Source: Paulinella micropora (Eukaryota; Cercozoa; Imbricatea; Euglyphida). Taken from it: 64,000 nt of DNA. This document shows positions 11,283-20,964 of the stretch, piece after piece (position 1 is the stretch's first letter; each line of letters starts with the position of its first letter). The notes beneath the pieces are model-generated. The model saw only the letters and a list, made by a program, of their open reading frames with translations. It was not told the origin of the DNA and did not search any database. The DNA is taken from positions 915,444-979,443 of the forward strand of contig BJOX01000098.1 of the NCBI GenBank assembly GCA_009731375.1, read 5' to 3'. Both the position numbers and the translations under genes were made by a program.

Positions 11283-12603
11283 ATGAAAAACAAAATCATA
11301 AACAGAGAATATTTCGAAGTGTCTAAGGTTAAGATGCTACCGCCGAGAAAATTACTACACCCCGTTTTACCTAAGGCGGATAGAGGAAAACTAATGTATT
11401 ACTTATGCGACAAGTGCGGAATGACTGAACAGAAAACCGAATGTAAGCACACCGATAACGAGCGAGCAATAACTGGCACTTGGGCAACTCCTGAAATCTA
11501 CAAGGCCTTAGACAAAGGCTACAAGCTAATTAAGGTATATGAGGTATGGCACTGGAAGGAGCAGAGCAGTAGCCTTTTCAAAGATTACATAAAAACTTTC
11601 TTAAAGGTTAAACAAGAGTCAAGCGGATATCCTGATGGATGTATTACACAGGAACAAAAAAGAAACTACATTGACAGTATGGAAGTCAAGATGGGAATTA
11701 AGATGGACGAAAACAAAATAGAAGAAAACCCAGGACGGCGAGCGGTTGCTAAGTTGTGCTTGAATAGCCTGTGGGGCAAGTTTGGTGAAAAGCAAAACAA
11801 AACTCAAAACAAAATGATTAAAGATAAAGATACCTTATACAAGTTAATGAACGATAAGTCAGTTGATAACATAAACATAAACATTATTAACGACAAGATA
11901 ATAGAAGCGAGTTATGACCTTAAACAGGATGCGGTAAGCGACCCCGTAAAAACAAATATTGTAGTTGCTTTATTTACGACTTGCCACGCGAGGATTAGAC
12001 TATATGAGATGATGGACAAACTAGACAACAGAGTTCTATACCACGATACCGACAGTGTCATATACACAACAGACTTAACGAAAGGCGAAACAGATGTGAA
12101 AACGGGTAAGTTGTTAGGCGAATGGACGGACGAACTACACGGAGCAAAGATTATGACCTTTATCGGAGGTGGGCCAAAGTGTTATGGATATGTCTTAGAT
12201 AACGGCAAAGCAAGTATGAAAGTCAAAGGCTTTAGTATGAATTATGAAAACAATAAATCATTAAATTTACCAAATATGTTAAGTGTCATTAGTTGCGGAC
12301 TTGGAATTAAAAACAACGACCTTATTGAGAACGGCAAGAATGAATTGTTAGAGTTGCTTAAAACTAAGGAAGAGAAAATGATTGCTAAACGAATTGAAAA
12401 ATCAGGTAAAGTTGTTATTGTAGAAAACAGCAAGATAACAAGAGACAAGCAACAGAAAAAAATAACGAGCGAATACTTAGAAAAATATTCAGCTTTACTT
12501 ACACTAAAAGAAATATTATAGGTATTGTTGACAATGCGATTGAAACTAGACCATTCGGTTATTGAACGAAAAAAGCAATAAAAAGAAAAAATTATTTTTT
12601 TGC

Positions 12604-12663
12604 CTTTGAAAGGGGAAACCCCTTTCGAACCCCACCGCGGGGTTGTAGGGGCTTGCCCCTACC
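12604..12663. repeat. Double hairpin between convergent polymerase and lipase genes
   Basis: GAAAGGGGAAACCCCTTTC, AACCCC...GGGGTT and GTAGGGGCTTGCCCCTAC lie side by side where the + strand polymerase and the - strand lipase converge. On the lipase strand the TAG of the last hairpin is the downstream stop of that frame. A bidirectional transcript end is a reasonable guess. Confidence 0.7.
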
Positions 12664-13321
12664 CTTGAACTTCTAATTGTATGATTCCTTTTTTTGGTTT
12701 CACTAACTTAGTATTTACTGCCGTTGCCCCTAACAATGATACGGGGTCAAATGCGGTTCGGTAGTTCGTGGTCAGCTTCGCAGTCTTCGCCCTCTAACCT
12801 TTTGGATTTACTTTAACTGCTACTCTGTCAATCACTCCTTCAATAAGGTCTTTCGTGCTACTGCCTTTATTGTATGTTGTTGCCTTTACACCAGTTTGTC
12901 GGCTTAGGTCTTTCGCTATTGTTCCACCTAACGAATGACCCGTTAGCTCTACATTATCCTTACCATATTTCTTTATAACCTCATCAACCAGCTTTTGTTC
13001 CTCTTTATATCTCGGAGTTCTTTTCAATACTCCCTTTACTAATGCGACATCTGTGAGTAAGTCTCGCTTATCCGCGGAGCCTCTAAATGCTACAATCGCC
13101 TTACCATCTTTTTCATACACTGTTGATTTCTCTTTGCTTGCGACTGGTTTCCATCCGTCCGCACCTTTTCTCTCTGACGAAGACAAATAGACATCCTCAG
13201 ATAACTCCGCACTGCCTCCCTTCTGCTTCCTGTATTCTTTACCAGCTTTTTTCAATGCTTCACCATAGGTTATGTTATGCTTAGCAGAGTAAGCCTTAAC
13301 GAACTTTATCCATTCGGACAT
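12659..13321 (-). pseudogene. Class 3 lipase-like hydrolase with an internal TAG
   Basis: Alpha/beta hydrolase predicted to cleave acyl esters, perhaps for membrane passage. The ATG at 13321 begins MSEWIKFVKAYSAKH, a short N-terminal pattern also seen in virion-associated proteins of large DNA viruses. The nucleophile motif GHSLGG is near residue 124. The frame meets TAG at 12794-12796, but the same frame stays open for 44 more codons, including an FDPVSLLG segment that fits the catalytic Asp region, and ends at a TAG inside the hairpin repeat (12659-12661). I do not see the expected C-terminal catalytic His. The gene is either broken or trimmed by the hairpin. Confidence 0.75.
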
Positions 13322-13330
13322 TCTATATTA
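13322..13330 (-). promoter_or_regulatory. ATATAGA box touching the lipase start
   Basis: On the gene strand ATATAGA directly precedes the ATG. Similar ATATAG boxes precede several other genes of the element. Confidence 0.4.
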
Positions 13331-13379
13331 ATTATTTATTTTTTATTTTTTTATATTACCCTACTATATACACCCTACT

Positions 13380-13655
13380 ATGACCACCCTAACAAGACTG
13401 TGCGAGAAGTTCCAAAAACTTTCCATTGAAGGAGAAAAAAAATCCTTCTCGTTGGAAGATGTTCAAAAGGTAATCCACGACGAAATAAAAGCGATTGAAG
13501 AAAAGAGAAATACTCAACCCAAAGACACTTTTCAATTCGGCAAATACAAGGGAAAGAAGTTTGAAGATATCGCAAAGATTGATAAGCCATATATTGAATG
13601 GCTAGTTCGTCAGCCGTGGTGTAGAAATACGGCTGAATTGAAGAAGTATTTGTAG
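13380..13655 (+). CDS. Small protein with an ExoX C-terminal-like domain
   Basis: 91 residues, intact. The second half (FGKYKGKKFEDIAKIDKPYI followed by EWLVRQPW) fits the small domain at the C-terminus of exodeoxyribonuclease X and related phage and viral proteins. It lacks an exonuclease core, so it may act as a nucleic-acid-binding accessory. It is transcribed divergently from the lipase, 58 bp away. Its TAG stop is the first part of a GTAGGGC...GCCCCTAC hairpin. Confidence 0.65.
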   Translation: MTTLTRLCEKFQKLSIEGEKKSFSLEDVQKVIHDEIKAIEEKRNTQPKDTFQFGKYKGKKFEDIAKIDKPYIEWLVRQPWCRNTAELKKYL

Positions 13656-13737
13656 GGCAAGCCCCTACGACCCCGCCGTTGGGTATTTGTTTTTTTTGCT
13701 TTATTGGTTGGGGGATGTAGGGGGCGAAGACCCCTAC
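13652..13737. repeat. Paired hairpins between convergent genes
   Basis: GTAGGGCAAGCCCCTAC ends the + strand gene, and GTAGGGGGCGAAGACCCCTAC supplies the TAG stop of the - strand gene ending at 13734. Each convergent gene therefore has its own hairpin overlapping its stop codon. Confidence 0.7.
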
Positions 13738-14985
13738 TGAACTTCTACGAAATTAACGATAACACTCACATTTCCTCCTCCGCCAGCAGAGACAGACTTT
13801 TGTAAAAATGTTAGATTTTCGCCAGGTGAGAGTTGAATGTCGTAAGTTCGCAGGTCAATAAGCTGGCTTGAAGTAGCATTAACATACAGTTTAAGGATGA
13901 CATCCGTTATAGTGGCACCACCAAGAGCAGTCGCAGCGGTATCCTTTGACACGATTGAAGTTGTAGCATCAATATCAGCAAAGTTCTCCGCCGTAAGTGT
14001 TCCAGTTGTTTTCACAATCCGCACTATATTAACTTTTGTATCTTCGTTTGATATGCTCACGAGAGATGGATAAACGATTGAATAATTTGTAGCAACGCCA
14101 TTAAAAGTTGTTTTATTTTTTATGCTAATAATTGGGCTTTCCGTTGTGCTCGCTGGCTCACTACCTTCCGCTTCGTTAGATATGCTTGAATTAACGGTGT
14201 TAGCACCCTCAATAAACATACTACAACTTGCTGTTTTTAAACTTTGTATTCCTGTATCGGCATCATTTCTCATTCTAGCAACAAATGGAAGAGTTGTATT
14301 CCTCAGACTGACACCCGTGTTGACATTCGCATACTTAATCATATGGACTTGCTGGAATTCGCCTGTGTTGGGGTTCTCAATTGAAAACTTAACGGCCCCA
14401 AAGCCTAAATATTGAAATTGAATTTGAAAGACGTTTCCCTTCGTCAAATCCAAGAGCAGCATATCGACTGTCCCATTACATGGGTCATCCCAGTTCGCTT
14501 GTTGAATATAGGAAACAACACCTCCTTTCGCGTGTGCTATACAGAAACCAACCACACCATCCTTATAAAAGTAGAATCCATTTTGTAGATTATTATCGCC
14601 TAAACCAATAAATGATACATATTCCTTAGCTTCATCAGTAGTCCATAAGGCAGTGAAGCGTGCTAAAACACCCATACCTGTTCTGTATTTTATTTTTCTT
14701 TTGCTTTCCATAACGGCATTAGCAGTAGCATTAGCGGTTGTTTTTAATTCGGCCATATTACTGCTAAATGAAACGCTCGCGTTCGTTTCTGTTTTTTGTC
14801 CATACCCTCGTATTGATAGTATATGGAAAGATTTCCTGTAATACTGGTGTTAATGAACTGGTTAATGCTTCACCAAAGGCAGTTTTCATATTTTGACCCC
14901 CTACATATCCATCATACCCGACTTTGACATTTACGAAGTCTCCCCCTGGATTTTGGGCGACTAAATTTTGTTGGTGGGATGTCAT
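13734..14985 (-). pseudogene. Putative virion-associated protein, frameshifted
   Basis: Two frames, 14985-14764 and 14756-13734, join near 14766 by a one-base shift. The first contains MKTAFGEALTSSLTPVLQ followed by FPYTINTR; the second KIKYRTGMGVLARFTALW and IGLGDNNLQNGFYFY. From memory this resembles a protein family shared by giant viruses, related small viruses and some phages and thought to be part of the particle; I could not check it. About 415 residues. The C-terminal half is rich in Thr, Ser and Asn with beta-like patterns. It lies next to the major capsid gene on the same strand. Confidence 0.6.
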
Positions 14986-14998
14986 AGTTTCTATATTA
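14986..14998 (-). promoter_or_regulatory. AATATAG box before the virion-associated gene
   Basis: AATATAGAAACT precedes the ATG at 14985. Further upstream, at 15029-15055, is a GAAAAAAAGCACTTAC box that is also found before the major capsid gene. Confidence 0.4.
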
Positions 14999-15110
14999 TC
15001 AAAAAAATAAATAATCTATCAAAATTAATTGTAAGTGCTTTTTTTCAAAAACGACTTACGATTGCGAAGCTACGCTTGCAAAGCGTATCTCAAAAACCTA
15101 TTACCTAACT

Positions 15111-15136
15111 GGTGGGGGTGCGGGGGCTTGCCCCTG
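15111..15136. repeat. Hairpin after the capsid gene
   Basis: GCAGGGGCAAGCCCCCGC on the gene strand begins three bases after the TAA of the major capsid gene. It belongs to the same GC-rich hairpin family. Confidence 0.6.
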
Positions 15137-15137
15137 C

Positions 15138-16672
15138 TTAGTTTCTAGTAATGGTGCCATTCTTAACATTTACTTCTTGCTGAGTTACGACAAATGTGTA
15201 ATGGTTGGCCGCAATATTAGCAGTGGTAGCAATAAACTCCCATCGTCGCTCGGTGTCTAGACTTATCCCGCTGATTTCGTTTTGGTCCTTGCTCCACAGT
15301 GGGCGGGTATTGTCAAAGCTATCACACCAAAACCAGTTGTATTGATAAACATTGCTATTCATCAAAGAAGAGCCTTCCAACTTCGGTTTAAGATACATAT
15401 AGTCTTCTAGTTTTCCAGTTTGACAATCAACATTGAATTCTTGAAGTCGTGCCCCGTCTAGTGTGGTATAAAAAGTTTGGACCTTAGAACCGAGCAGGTT
15501 GCTATTGTCGTAGGCAGTGTTCTTATTTTCGGTTGTGTTGAAAACAGAGTGATAAATTTTCTTAATTCGTCGTCCGTGTCCTCTGTCAAATCTAAGGATA
15601 ACATTTTGAGAAGTTGAAGCTGTGCCAACGGTATTTTTATACAAATAAGAATAATCAATGTTGAAGCTCATACCTTCGGGGCTCATAATCTTCTGTTGAA
15701 TTGATTGAACGACATCGGGGTTAGTTTCAACAGCTAAGAACAGGCTGAGATTTTTAATAGTAACACTTAAATCCGCCGCCGCAACAGTGCCTCCGCCAGT
15801 AGAAAGAACATCATCGTTGTAATAAAAGATTTTGGGTGTCTGTTGCCAAACAATCCGCATAGTCAAAATTTCTGGAAACATAATAGTTTTATCCAGAGCG
15901 AAAATAGTATTGTAAAGCATTCCAAGATTAATCTTAACATTAACACTCGGTTCGGGNNNNNNNNNNGTGCTACATTAACAACACTAAGAGTGCCAGTTGC
16001 TGCTGCGATTAAAGTATCATCGTGTCTGCGAGCATTTGTTGCTGGTTGAGTTAAGTAAGCCCGCATCTTAGTTTGATATGAAGTCATAACTTCGGTAATA
16101 CGAGTAGTAATCGCCGCCGATCGGTCACCATTGCTAGTATCACCAACAGCGGTCAAACCCGTGCCGTCTGCCTTTAGAGCGATAGCATCAAGCAAGCTAA
16201 CTTTTCTTTCAGTCGCAGCGGTATTACTAAAACTCGCCCCATTTGTTGTGTTGTTCTTCTGAAGCATACATCCAGCTCCGGAGTTGTTGTCGTGGTTTTC
16301 CAAAGCAAGTAAATCATCAATGGAGGTTTCTGGTTTCCAAATCATCTGAGAGATATTTCCGACTTCATTAATGTCGCACAGATGAACACCGCCTCTCGTA
16401 ATCAATTGAATCTGCCTAATCGGTGCCAGGCAGTCCATAAAGCATTTATTGTAGTTTGCCGCCTTCGCCGCGGGAGCATAATTAAAGCTCAAAACAGAGC
16501 GAGCCAAGTTAAACGGGCGACTGATAAGGTCAAAGTTGCTTTCCTGCCCTCCTGCTGTCGTCACAGTAACATCAACAGAACCCTCACGAGGGGTAAGCTT
16601 ATTCAAACGATAAGAAGCACTGATGTAGTCAGTTTTAGAAAAGTCTAGTTCGCCTCCGTGTTGTGTAGGCAT
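15138..16672 (-). CDS. Major capsid protein (double jelly-roll type), split by a gap
   Basis: Forms the icosahedral shell. The ATG at 16672 begins MPTQHGGELDFSKTDYISAS. The frame runs to an assembly gap (15957-15966) and continues on the far side in a different frame to TAA 15138, about 510 residues. The shift probably reflects the arbitrary ten-N gap size. Length, the position between penton-like and virion-associated genes, and features such as the early Tyr/Asn-rich segment and WFWCDSF near the C-terminus fit polinton-like virus capsid proteins. The double jelly-roll fold is an inference from family and context, not seen directly. Confidence 0.78.
15957..15966. other. Assembly gap inside the major capsid gene
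   Basis: Ten Ns; the coding frame changes across it. The number of missing bases is unknown. Confidence 0.95.
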
Positions 16673-16676
16673 TTTG

Positions 16677-16715
16677 TGTAAGTGCTTTTTTCAAAAGGTT
16701 CCTATATTTTAATAT
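16677..16715 (-). promoter_or_regulatory. Candidate promoter of the major capsid gene
   Basis: On the gene strand AATATAGGAACCTTTTG is followed by AAAAAAGCACTTAC. The first box recurs before the integrase (26417-26430) and in variant form before the coiled-coil gene (19657-19672); the second recurs at 15029-15055. Confidence 0.5.
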
Positions 16716-16734
16716 GAGAAAATAAATAAATTAA

Positions 16735-17553
16735 TTAATTACCTAGATTTGAGTAGATTAAAAATGATGTAAATAAATTAAAATAATTCGTTTCCCTGTA
16801 AATCAACAATGTCATTACAATACCTAACCCGTTGAGATTAACTGGTTGGTCGTTTTCGTCAGTCAAGTAAAACCGATACACATTGCTTGAACTAGTAGAT
16901 AGCCGTTTTCCGTATTCACTACCAGACCCGTCGTAGATAATAGAACCGAACGAGATTTCATTTGCAGTGTATATTTCTTGGAGCACGTGATTATCGCCTT
17001 CGCCAACGAGGTCGCTTTGTAGATACAATGCTTTTTCGCCCGTCAAGATTATGACATTTGACGACCTCAGTGTATTATTAGCGAAGAAATAAGTAGAAGA
17101 CCGCTCAAACCCCATAATTTCGTGGATGCGAGTTTCGTCGTCAAATACAAACCGCGGTTGGATGTTAACGGGATTGTTCGCTACGGTGAATGTTAGCTTG
17201 CCATCTTCTGGGTCAGTATTCGTATTGTTGCTTGTTATTGTGTATGTGTACTCGTTGGGGCTTTCTGCGGTTAGCACCTCGGCTAGCTTATTTTTTAAGT
17301 TGTTCATTGTGTAGTTTCCTTCGGGTATCGTAATGAGCGCCTCGTTTCCGTTCTCACTAAGAATAAAAGTATTGTAAGGACGTGCCACAGAATAATACGA
17401 TTTCGGCACATAGATATGAAGAATTTTACAATGGGTAGGATTGTCTAGCGATTTCATATCAATGGAGTGAGTAAAATCACTGTCCGTGCCATTTATCCTA
17501 TTTTTGCTATTGACATAGTAAATATTACTACTTCGCCCGCCTCTATATTCCAT
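16735..17553 (-). CDS. Minor capsid (penton-like) protein
   Basis: Likely caps the vertices of the shell. The frame opens at 17646 inside the preceding gene, but the internal ATG at 17553 (MEYRGGRSSNIYYVNSKNRI) is preceded by an AT-rich box and gives a conventional start, for 272 residues. The YYVNSKNRI...DF opening and the late RFYLTDEN...LNGLGIVMTLLIY segment resemble minor capsid proteins of polinton-like viruses and virophages. The frame is intact. Order in the leftward cluster is protease, penton, major capsid. Confidence 0.75.
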   Translation of the reverse strand: MEYRGGRSSNIYYVNSKNRINGTDSDFTHSIDMKSLDNPTHCKILHIYVPKSYYSVARPYNTFILSENGNEALITIPEGNYTMNNLKNKLAEVLTAESPNEYTYTITSNNTNTDPEDGKLTFTVANNPVNIQPRFVFDDETRIHEIMGFERSSTYFFANNTLRSSNVIILTGEKALYLQSDLVGEGDNHVLQEIYTANEISFGSIIYDGSGSEYGKRLSTSSSNVYRFYLTDENDQPVNLNGLGIVMTLLIYRETNYFNLFTSFLIYSNLGN

Positions 17554-17582
17554 CGCAGAGACTAGTCTCCGCACCTCTAATT

Positions 17583-17610
17583 TTGGATATATATAGGAAA
17601 ATATATTTTT
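17583..17610 (-). promoter_or_regulatory. AT-rich box before the penton gene
   Basis: AATATATTTTCCTATATATA on the gene strand, about 30 bases before ATG 17553. It supports that start over the upstream one. Confidence 0.4.
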
Positions 17611-17623
17611 TGTTTTACATCTG

Positions 17624-18697
17624 CTAAATAAACGTATCAAAGCCATAGCCGTTCTGGGTTTTCAACTCCTCCGCTTCCTTTTCTTTTAAGTCCGTCCAAC
17701 CGCTGGCAAATTTAAAGCGGTTTCCTTTCGCCCGCTCTAACAAAAACCTAATACTATGCCACCCGCAGGTATCTGTTGTGTCGCTTTGGTTTTTAACCTG
17801 ATTAACCTTCATAAGCAGGTATGTGTTCGGCTTACTCTTGTCAATAAGCTGTTTCATTTGGTGTAGAAATAGGTCTGTCGGTTTATACAGTGCGAGCGGG
17901 TCGTAGATTTCAATAGAGTCGTCTTTAATGGTGTCAATCCAAACAGCAATCCAATGTGAGCCTGGTTGGCTAGACTTATCTAAATTCATTATAAATCCAT
18001 ACTTCTTTCTTTTTTCTGGTTTCAGTTTGTTTATTTCATCGCTGGCTACCGTGCCGATATACCATTCGTGCTTTTTCATAATGTTGTCTATTTCGTCCGT
18101 CATTAGCCCTCGACCTTCCCCCGCTAAGTTCGCTGGTAGTTTTTGTTGCTCTTCTGTTGGAGGTGTTTGCTCTTCTGTTGGTGTTGGTTGTTGCTCTTCT
18201 GTTGGAGGTGGTTGCTCTTCTGTCGGCGGTGGTTGAACTTCTGGCTGTGGAACTTCCTCGCTTGGTTGAATACCGAGATTATTTGAAACTTGATTTTTAA
18301 TGTTTGGGTCGCTTCTCATTTCGGTTACTAAGTTATTTACATAATCCTTCTTCTTCATTTTTTTCCTGTATTTACCCTTCTTCAAATATTTCTTCATTTT
18401 TGCTATTGTTAAAAGTTTGTGTATTAATTCCTCCATCGTTTTTGCCCCAGCACCCGTTTGGTTTATTCCCAAATAATCGGCTAGTTTCTTTCTCATTTCA
18501 TTCTGGTCTATTCCTAAATCAATACCTTCATCTACTATAACTTGCGCCATACCAGCTGTCGTGTGTTTTCCTTTAACTCTTTTTGGTGGTGGTTTGCCCC
18601 TAGCTTTCATTTCTTTTTCCAAAGCAGGGCCCAAAGTTTTGGGTATATCCAATTTCGGATACTTGTAATCATTTCTTAAACCTGCGTGTATGATATT
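17624..18697 (-). CDS. Ulp1/adenain-like cysteine protease
   Basis: Maturation protease predicted to cut capsid precursors. Numbering from the TTG at 18652, the catalytic pattern is H233 (GSHW), D251 (IYDP), Q289 and C296 (DTCGWHS), the order of adenovirus-type proteases. A Pro/Glu/Gln-rich repeat (PPTEEQ units, residues 140-170) precedes the domain. No ATG starts this frame. Coding-like residues continue upstream of 18652 until the frame meets the preceding coiled-coil gene, so the two are probably one gene of about 660 codons broken by a single-base shift near 18692-18702. TAG stop at 17624, TATAA-rich spacer to the penton gene. Confidence 0.8.
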   Translation of the reverse strand, partial: NIIHAGLRNDYKYPKLDIPKTLGPALEKEMKARGKPPPKRVKGKHTTAGMAQVIVDEGIDLGIDQNEMRKKLADYLGINQTGAGAKTMEELIHKLLTIAKMKKYLKKGKYRKKMKKKDYVNNLVTEMRSDPNIKNQVSNNLGIQPSEEVPQPEVQPPPTEEQPPPTEEQQPTPTEEQTPPTEEQQKLPANLAGEGRGLMTDEIDNIMKKHEWYIGTVASDEINKLKPEKRKKYGFIMNLDKSSQPGSHWIAVWIDTIKDDSIEIYDPLALYKPTDLFLHQMKQLIDKSKPNTYLLMKVNQVKNQSDTTDTCGWHSIRFLLERAKGNRFKFASGWTDLKEKEAEELKTQNGYGFDTFI

Positions 18698-19608
18698 TTA
18701 TCTTTAATTTCAAAGTGTTTAGCTTTTGCCTCCGCTTGCTTTTTTTCTTGTTCTAATTCTTTTTTGTATTGTTCAGCCAGTTCTTTCTGCTCATCTGCTG
18801 ATTGGGCATCGGCTATCGCTTTCTCTATTCCTGTGCCAAGTTTGATAAATTCTGTTTTGCTCAAGCTTTTAATAAATTTAGTTGTAAAGCCCGCTTTCTT
18901 CATTAATTCAATGTATTTTTCTTTTAATTCCTTTTCAGCCTTTTTCTCTTCTTTTGTTTTCAATGGCATCTGCTTTTCTTCTGGTGCTTGGGGTGGTCCT
19001 AGTTGTGGTGCTTGTGGTGGTGCTTGTGGTGGTCCTAGTTGTGGTGCTTGTGGTGGTCCTAGTTGTGGTGCTTGGGGTGGTGCTTGTGGTGGTGCTTGTG
19101 GTGGTGCTTGTATGTATTGAGGTTGGAAAGGCGGTAATAACATTAAATTATTTTTTCTATCTTGTTCAAATTTTACATCCTCTATAAGTTTTTGCTCTCT
19201 GTTCGCCTCCCTTATTAATTCTTCTTGTCTTTCTTTAATGTCAGCATTCTCCTTCCTCTCCATTCTTTTCTTCTCATCTTCTGCCTGTTCTCTTAACTTC
19301 TTTTCCTTTTCCTCCTGCTCGTGTATTAGTTCATATTTTTTCAGCAGGTTGTTTTGTATCTGGTTGCGGTTCTCGTGTTCAAGACGATTGAATTCGGACT
19401 TGATTATTCGCTCTTTTGTAAGACCCCGCCTGTGGGGTTTGTTCATATATTTCAAAAACAGTTTAACGATTTGAAGTGTTGAAAGGTCATTCGTTTTCTC
19501 ACCAAAGTTGAGATATGCTCGTTTGCCTTTCACTTTGATATATGGTCGACCATCTTTGGTTCTGTATATCCTCGGCGGTCGTTGTTTTCGCAGTTTTTTT
19601 ACAACCAT
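18676..19608 (-). CDS. Coiled-coil protein with Pro/Gln/Ala repeats, probably the N-terminal part of the protease gene
   Basis: 310 residues. A basic N-terminus (KKLRKQRPPRIYRTKDG) is followed by a strongly charged helical stretch (about 105-160), a PPQAP/QLGPPQAP repeat (about 165-210) and a second Lys/Glu-rich coil. No enzyme motif is seen. The ATG at 19608 follows a hairpin and an AACCTTTTTT box. The 3' end overlaps the open upstream part of the protease frame, which suggests a frameshifted fusion. A virion scaffold role would fit but is inference. Confidence 0.6.
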   Translation of the reverse strand: MVVKKLRKQRPPRIYRTKDGRPYIKVKGKRAYLNFGEKTNDLSTLQIVKLFLKYMNKPHRRGLTKERIIKSEFNRLEHENRNQIQNNLLKKYELIHEQEEKEKKLREQAEDEKKRMERKENADIKERQEELIREANREQKLIEDVKFEQDRKNNLMLLPPFQPQYIQAPPQAPPQAPPQAPQLGPPQAPQLGPPQAPPQAPQLGPPQAPEEKQMPLKTKEEKKAEKELKEKYIELMKKAGFTTKFIKSLSKTEFIKLGTGIEKAIADAQSADEQKELAEQYKKELEQEKKQAEAKAKHFEIKDKISYTQV

Positions 19609-19632
19609 TGTAGGGACACCCTACGACCCGAC
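19605..19632. repeat. Short hairpin at the coiled-coil gene start
   Basis: TGTAGGGACACCCTACGACC is a shortened member of the hairpin family, here lying at a gene start and not at a gene end. Confidence 0.5.
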
Positions 19633-19656
19633 TTTTTGGCGAAGCTTTTTTTAAAA

Positions 19657-19672
19657 AAGGTTCGTATATGTT
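19657..19672 (-). promoter_or_regulatory. Variant ATATAyGAACCTT box
   Basis: CATATACGAACCTTTT on the gene strand, about 50 bases before ATG 19608. It matches the capsid and integrase boxes except at two or three positions. Confidence 0.4.
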
Positions 19673-19706
19673 AGAGAAAAAAATAATAACATAATTTACA
19701 TTTGAA

Positions 19707-19741
19707 TCCGCCTGTGGGGTTGTAGGGGTTTACCCCTACCG
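19707..19741. repeat. Double hairpin at the end of the small basic gene
   Basis: GTAGGGGTAAACCCCTAC followed by AACCCCACAGGCGG on the - strand. Its TAG is the final stop of the gene at 19736-20041. Confidence 0.7.
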
Positions 19742-20041
19742 AAATTTGACTGCTCCGCCTCGTTGCTTGCCGTAGCCTTGCTTCATTGCTGCCTTCGCTA
19801 CACGGTCCGCATAAGGCTATCCGACATCACTGAGAAAGGTAGCACCTCTTGAAATCAATTGGTTCTTCTTGATAAACCTATTAGCATCCACTATCGCTTT
19901 TCCGACCTTGGCCCAATTAACTTTGCCCCCTGTTTGTTTCTTTTTTCCCTTCTTCTTTCGTCCTCCTGCTTGTGGCATTGAAGGATTGTAGCTGATGTTG
20001 TAACCTGATGGATTACTGATAATCACTGGTGATGTTGGCAT
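19736..20041 (-). pseudogene. Small basic Gly/Lys-rich protein with an internal TAG
   Basis: 101 codons before the stop. MPTSPVIISNPSGYNISYNP is followed by a basic patch (GGRKKKGKKKQTGG) and a segment NRFIKKNQLISRGATFLSD. TAG at 19817-19819 interrupts, but the frame stays open for another 26 codons (starting PYADRVAKAAMKQGYG) to a TAG in the hairpin. Small basic proteins of this type occur in particles of related viruses and may help condense DNA; the function is not shown. Confidence 0.55.
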
Positions 20042-20077
20042 GCATATAATGTATATAAAAAATAAATAATAATAAAA

Positions 20078-20905
20078 TTACTTTAAGCGAATATTGAAGT
20101 TCTTTCGTAATTCATCAGATACCGCATCAACATACAAAAAGTTAAACCGTTCCTTGGTCGCCTCGTGATATTTTTCAATAAAGTAGTCTAAATCATAACC
20201 GAGGTCCAAATGTTTATACACGAGTTCAATTTTATCCTGAGACTGACCAGGAAAAATAAGAAGGTAGTCTAGCTGTTTAATCGCCTCAGGCCGTAGGTCG
20301 TTAAGGTATTGCGAACTCATAATCACCTTTGACTTGTAGTGTCTATTTTTTTTAAGTAGGTCGCTCACAGACTTATCCCTTAAACCACTACCCAAATCGT
20401 CTAACACGAACACGACTTCTGGTGTGATGTATTTGCTCGGTCTCGGTGGTTTTTCGCCTCCCTCCTGTTTCTTCTTTTCTTCTTTTCCAAAATAAAGAAA
20501 CTTCGGCTTTTCTACTTCATCTTTCTCGTCTTGAACAATTTCGCCTTCTTCTTGCTCCTCATCAGGTTTATTCAGTTTGTCTAACTCGTAATCAATCACA
20601 CTGTATCCTTCCGTTTTCAAATATGTGTATATAGCCATCGGGTTTCCCTTCTTCTTGAAGTGCTTCACCATTTCTTTGTAGATGTGGTCCTTATGAACCG
20701 TGCTGGCAATAATAACAATCCTTGTTTTTCTGTCGGTTGCTCGTTTCAGGATTTCAAACAGTGCCGTTGTCTTTCCCGATTTTTTTCTGGCAAGCAAAAA
20801 TATATTGGCATACGGTTCATCAAACAACTTATATCCTTTTGCCAATTTGTCGCCATCTCCGTTTTGCTTGACTGGTCTAACTCGTATATCGTTAATTTTT
20901 TCCAT
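20078..20905 (-). CDS. DNA-packaging ATPase (FtsK/HerA, A32-like)
   Basis: Pumps the genome into the capsid. Intact, 275 residues from ATG 20905. Walker A is ARKKSGKTT near residue 35-43; Walker B is VVFVLDDLG near 165-173. An acidic and Lys-rich insert (about 115-150) separates them. A sensor-like SSQYLNDL motif follows Walker B. On the gene strand AAATATAGAG lies a few bases before the start. One of the few unbroken genes of the element. Confidence 0.9.
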   Translation of the reverse strand: MEKINDIRVRPVKQNGDGDKLAKGYKLFDEPYANIFLLARKKSGKTTALFEILKRATDRKTRIVIIASTVHKDHIYKEMVKHFKKKGNPMAIYTYLKTEGYSVIDYELDKLNKPDEEQEEGEIVQDEKDEVEKPKFLYFGKEEKKKQEGGEKPPRPSKYITPEVVFVLDDLGSGLRDKSVSDLLKKNRHYKSKVIMSSQYLNDLRPEAIKQLDYLLIFPGQSQDKIELVYKHLDLGYDLDYFIEKYHEATKERFNFLYVDAVSDELRKNFNIRLK

Positions 20906-20919
20906 CACTCTATATTTTC
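20906..20919 (-). promoter_or_regulatory. AATATAGAG box before the ATPase
   Basis: GAAAATATAGAGTG immediately precedes ATG 20905, in the same position as the box before the lipase. Confidence 0.4.
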
Positions 20920-20964
20920 TTCAAGCCAAAAATACTTACGAATTTTTAATTCATAACATTGTTG

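Larger units (their letters stand above)
8762..12565 (+). pseudogene. Protein-primed family B DNA polymerase (pPolB), interrupted
   Basis: Replicates the element from its protein-capped ends. After an N-terminal part comes a cysteine-rich zinc region (about 9565-9875). The 3'-5' exonuclease starts with FFDFEAT near 9906 and has a later HSDVDILRRG motif near 10480. Polymerase motif A is DICSLYP (11141-11161), motif B is LNSLWGKFG (near 11760), motif C is HDTDSVIY (near 12043-12066). Three breaks are visible. A 10-N gap at 10327-10336 is flanked by a repeated stretch of about 25 bases, an assembly seam. A hairpin insertion at 11223-11282 ends in an in-frame TAG. A one-base shift near 12495 hides the usual RPFGY ending, which is present in another frame ending at 12565. 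The start could also be GTG 8729. Confidence 0.92.
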
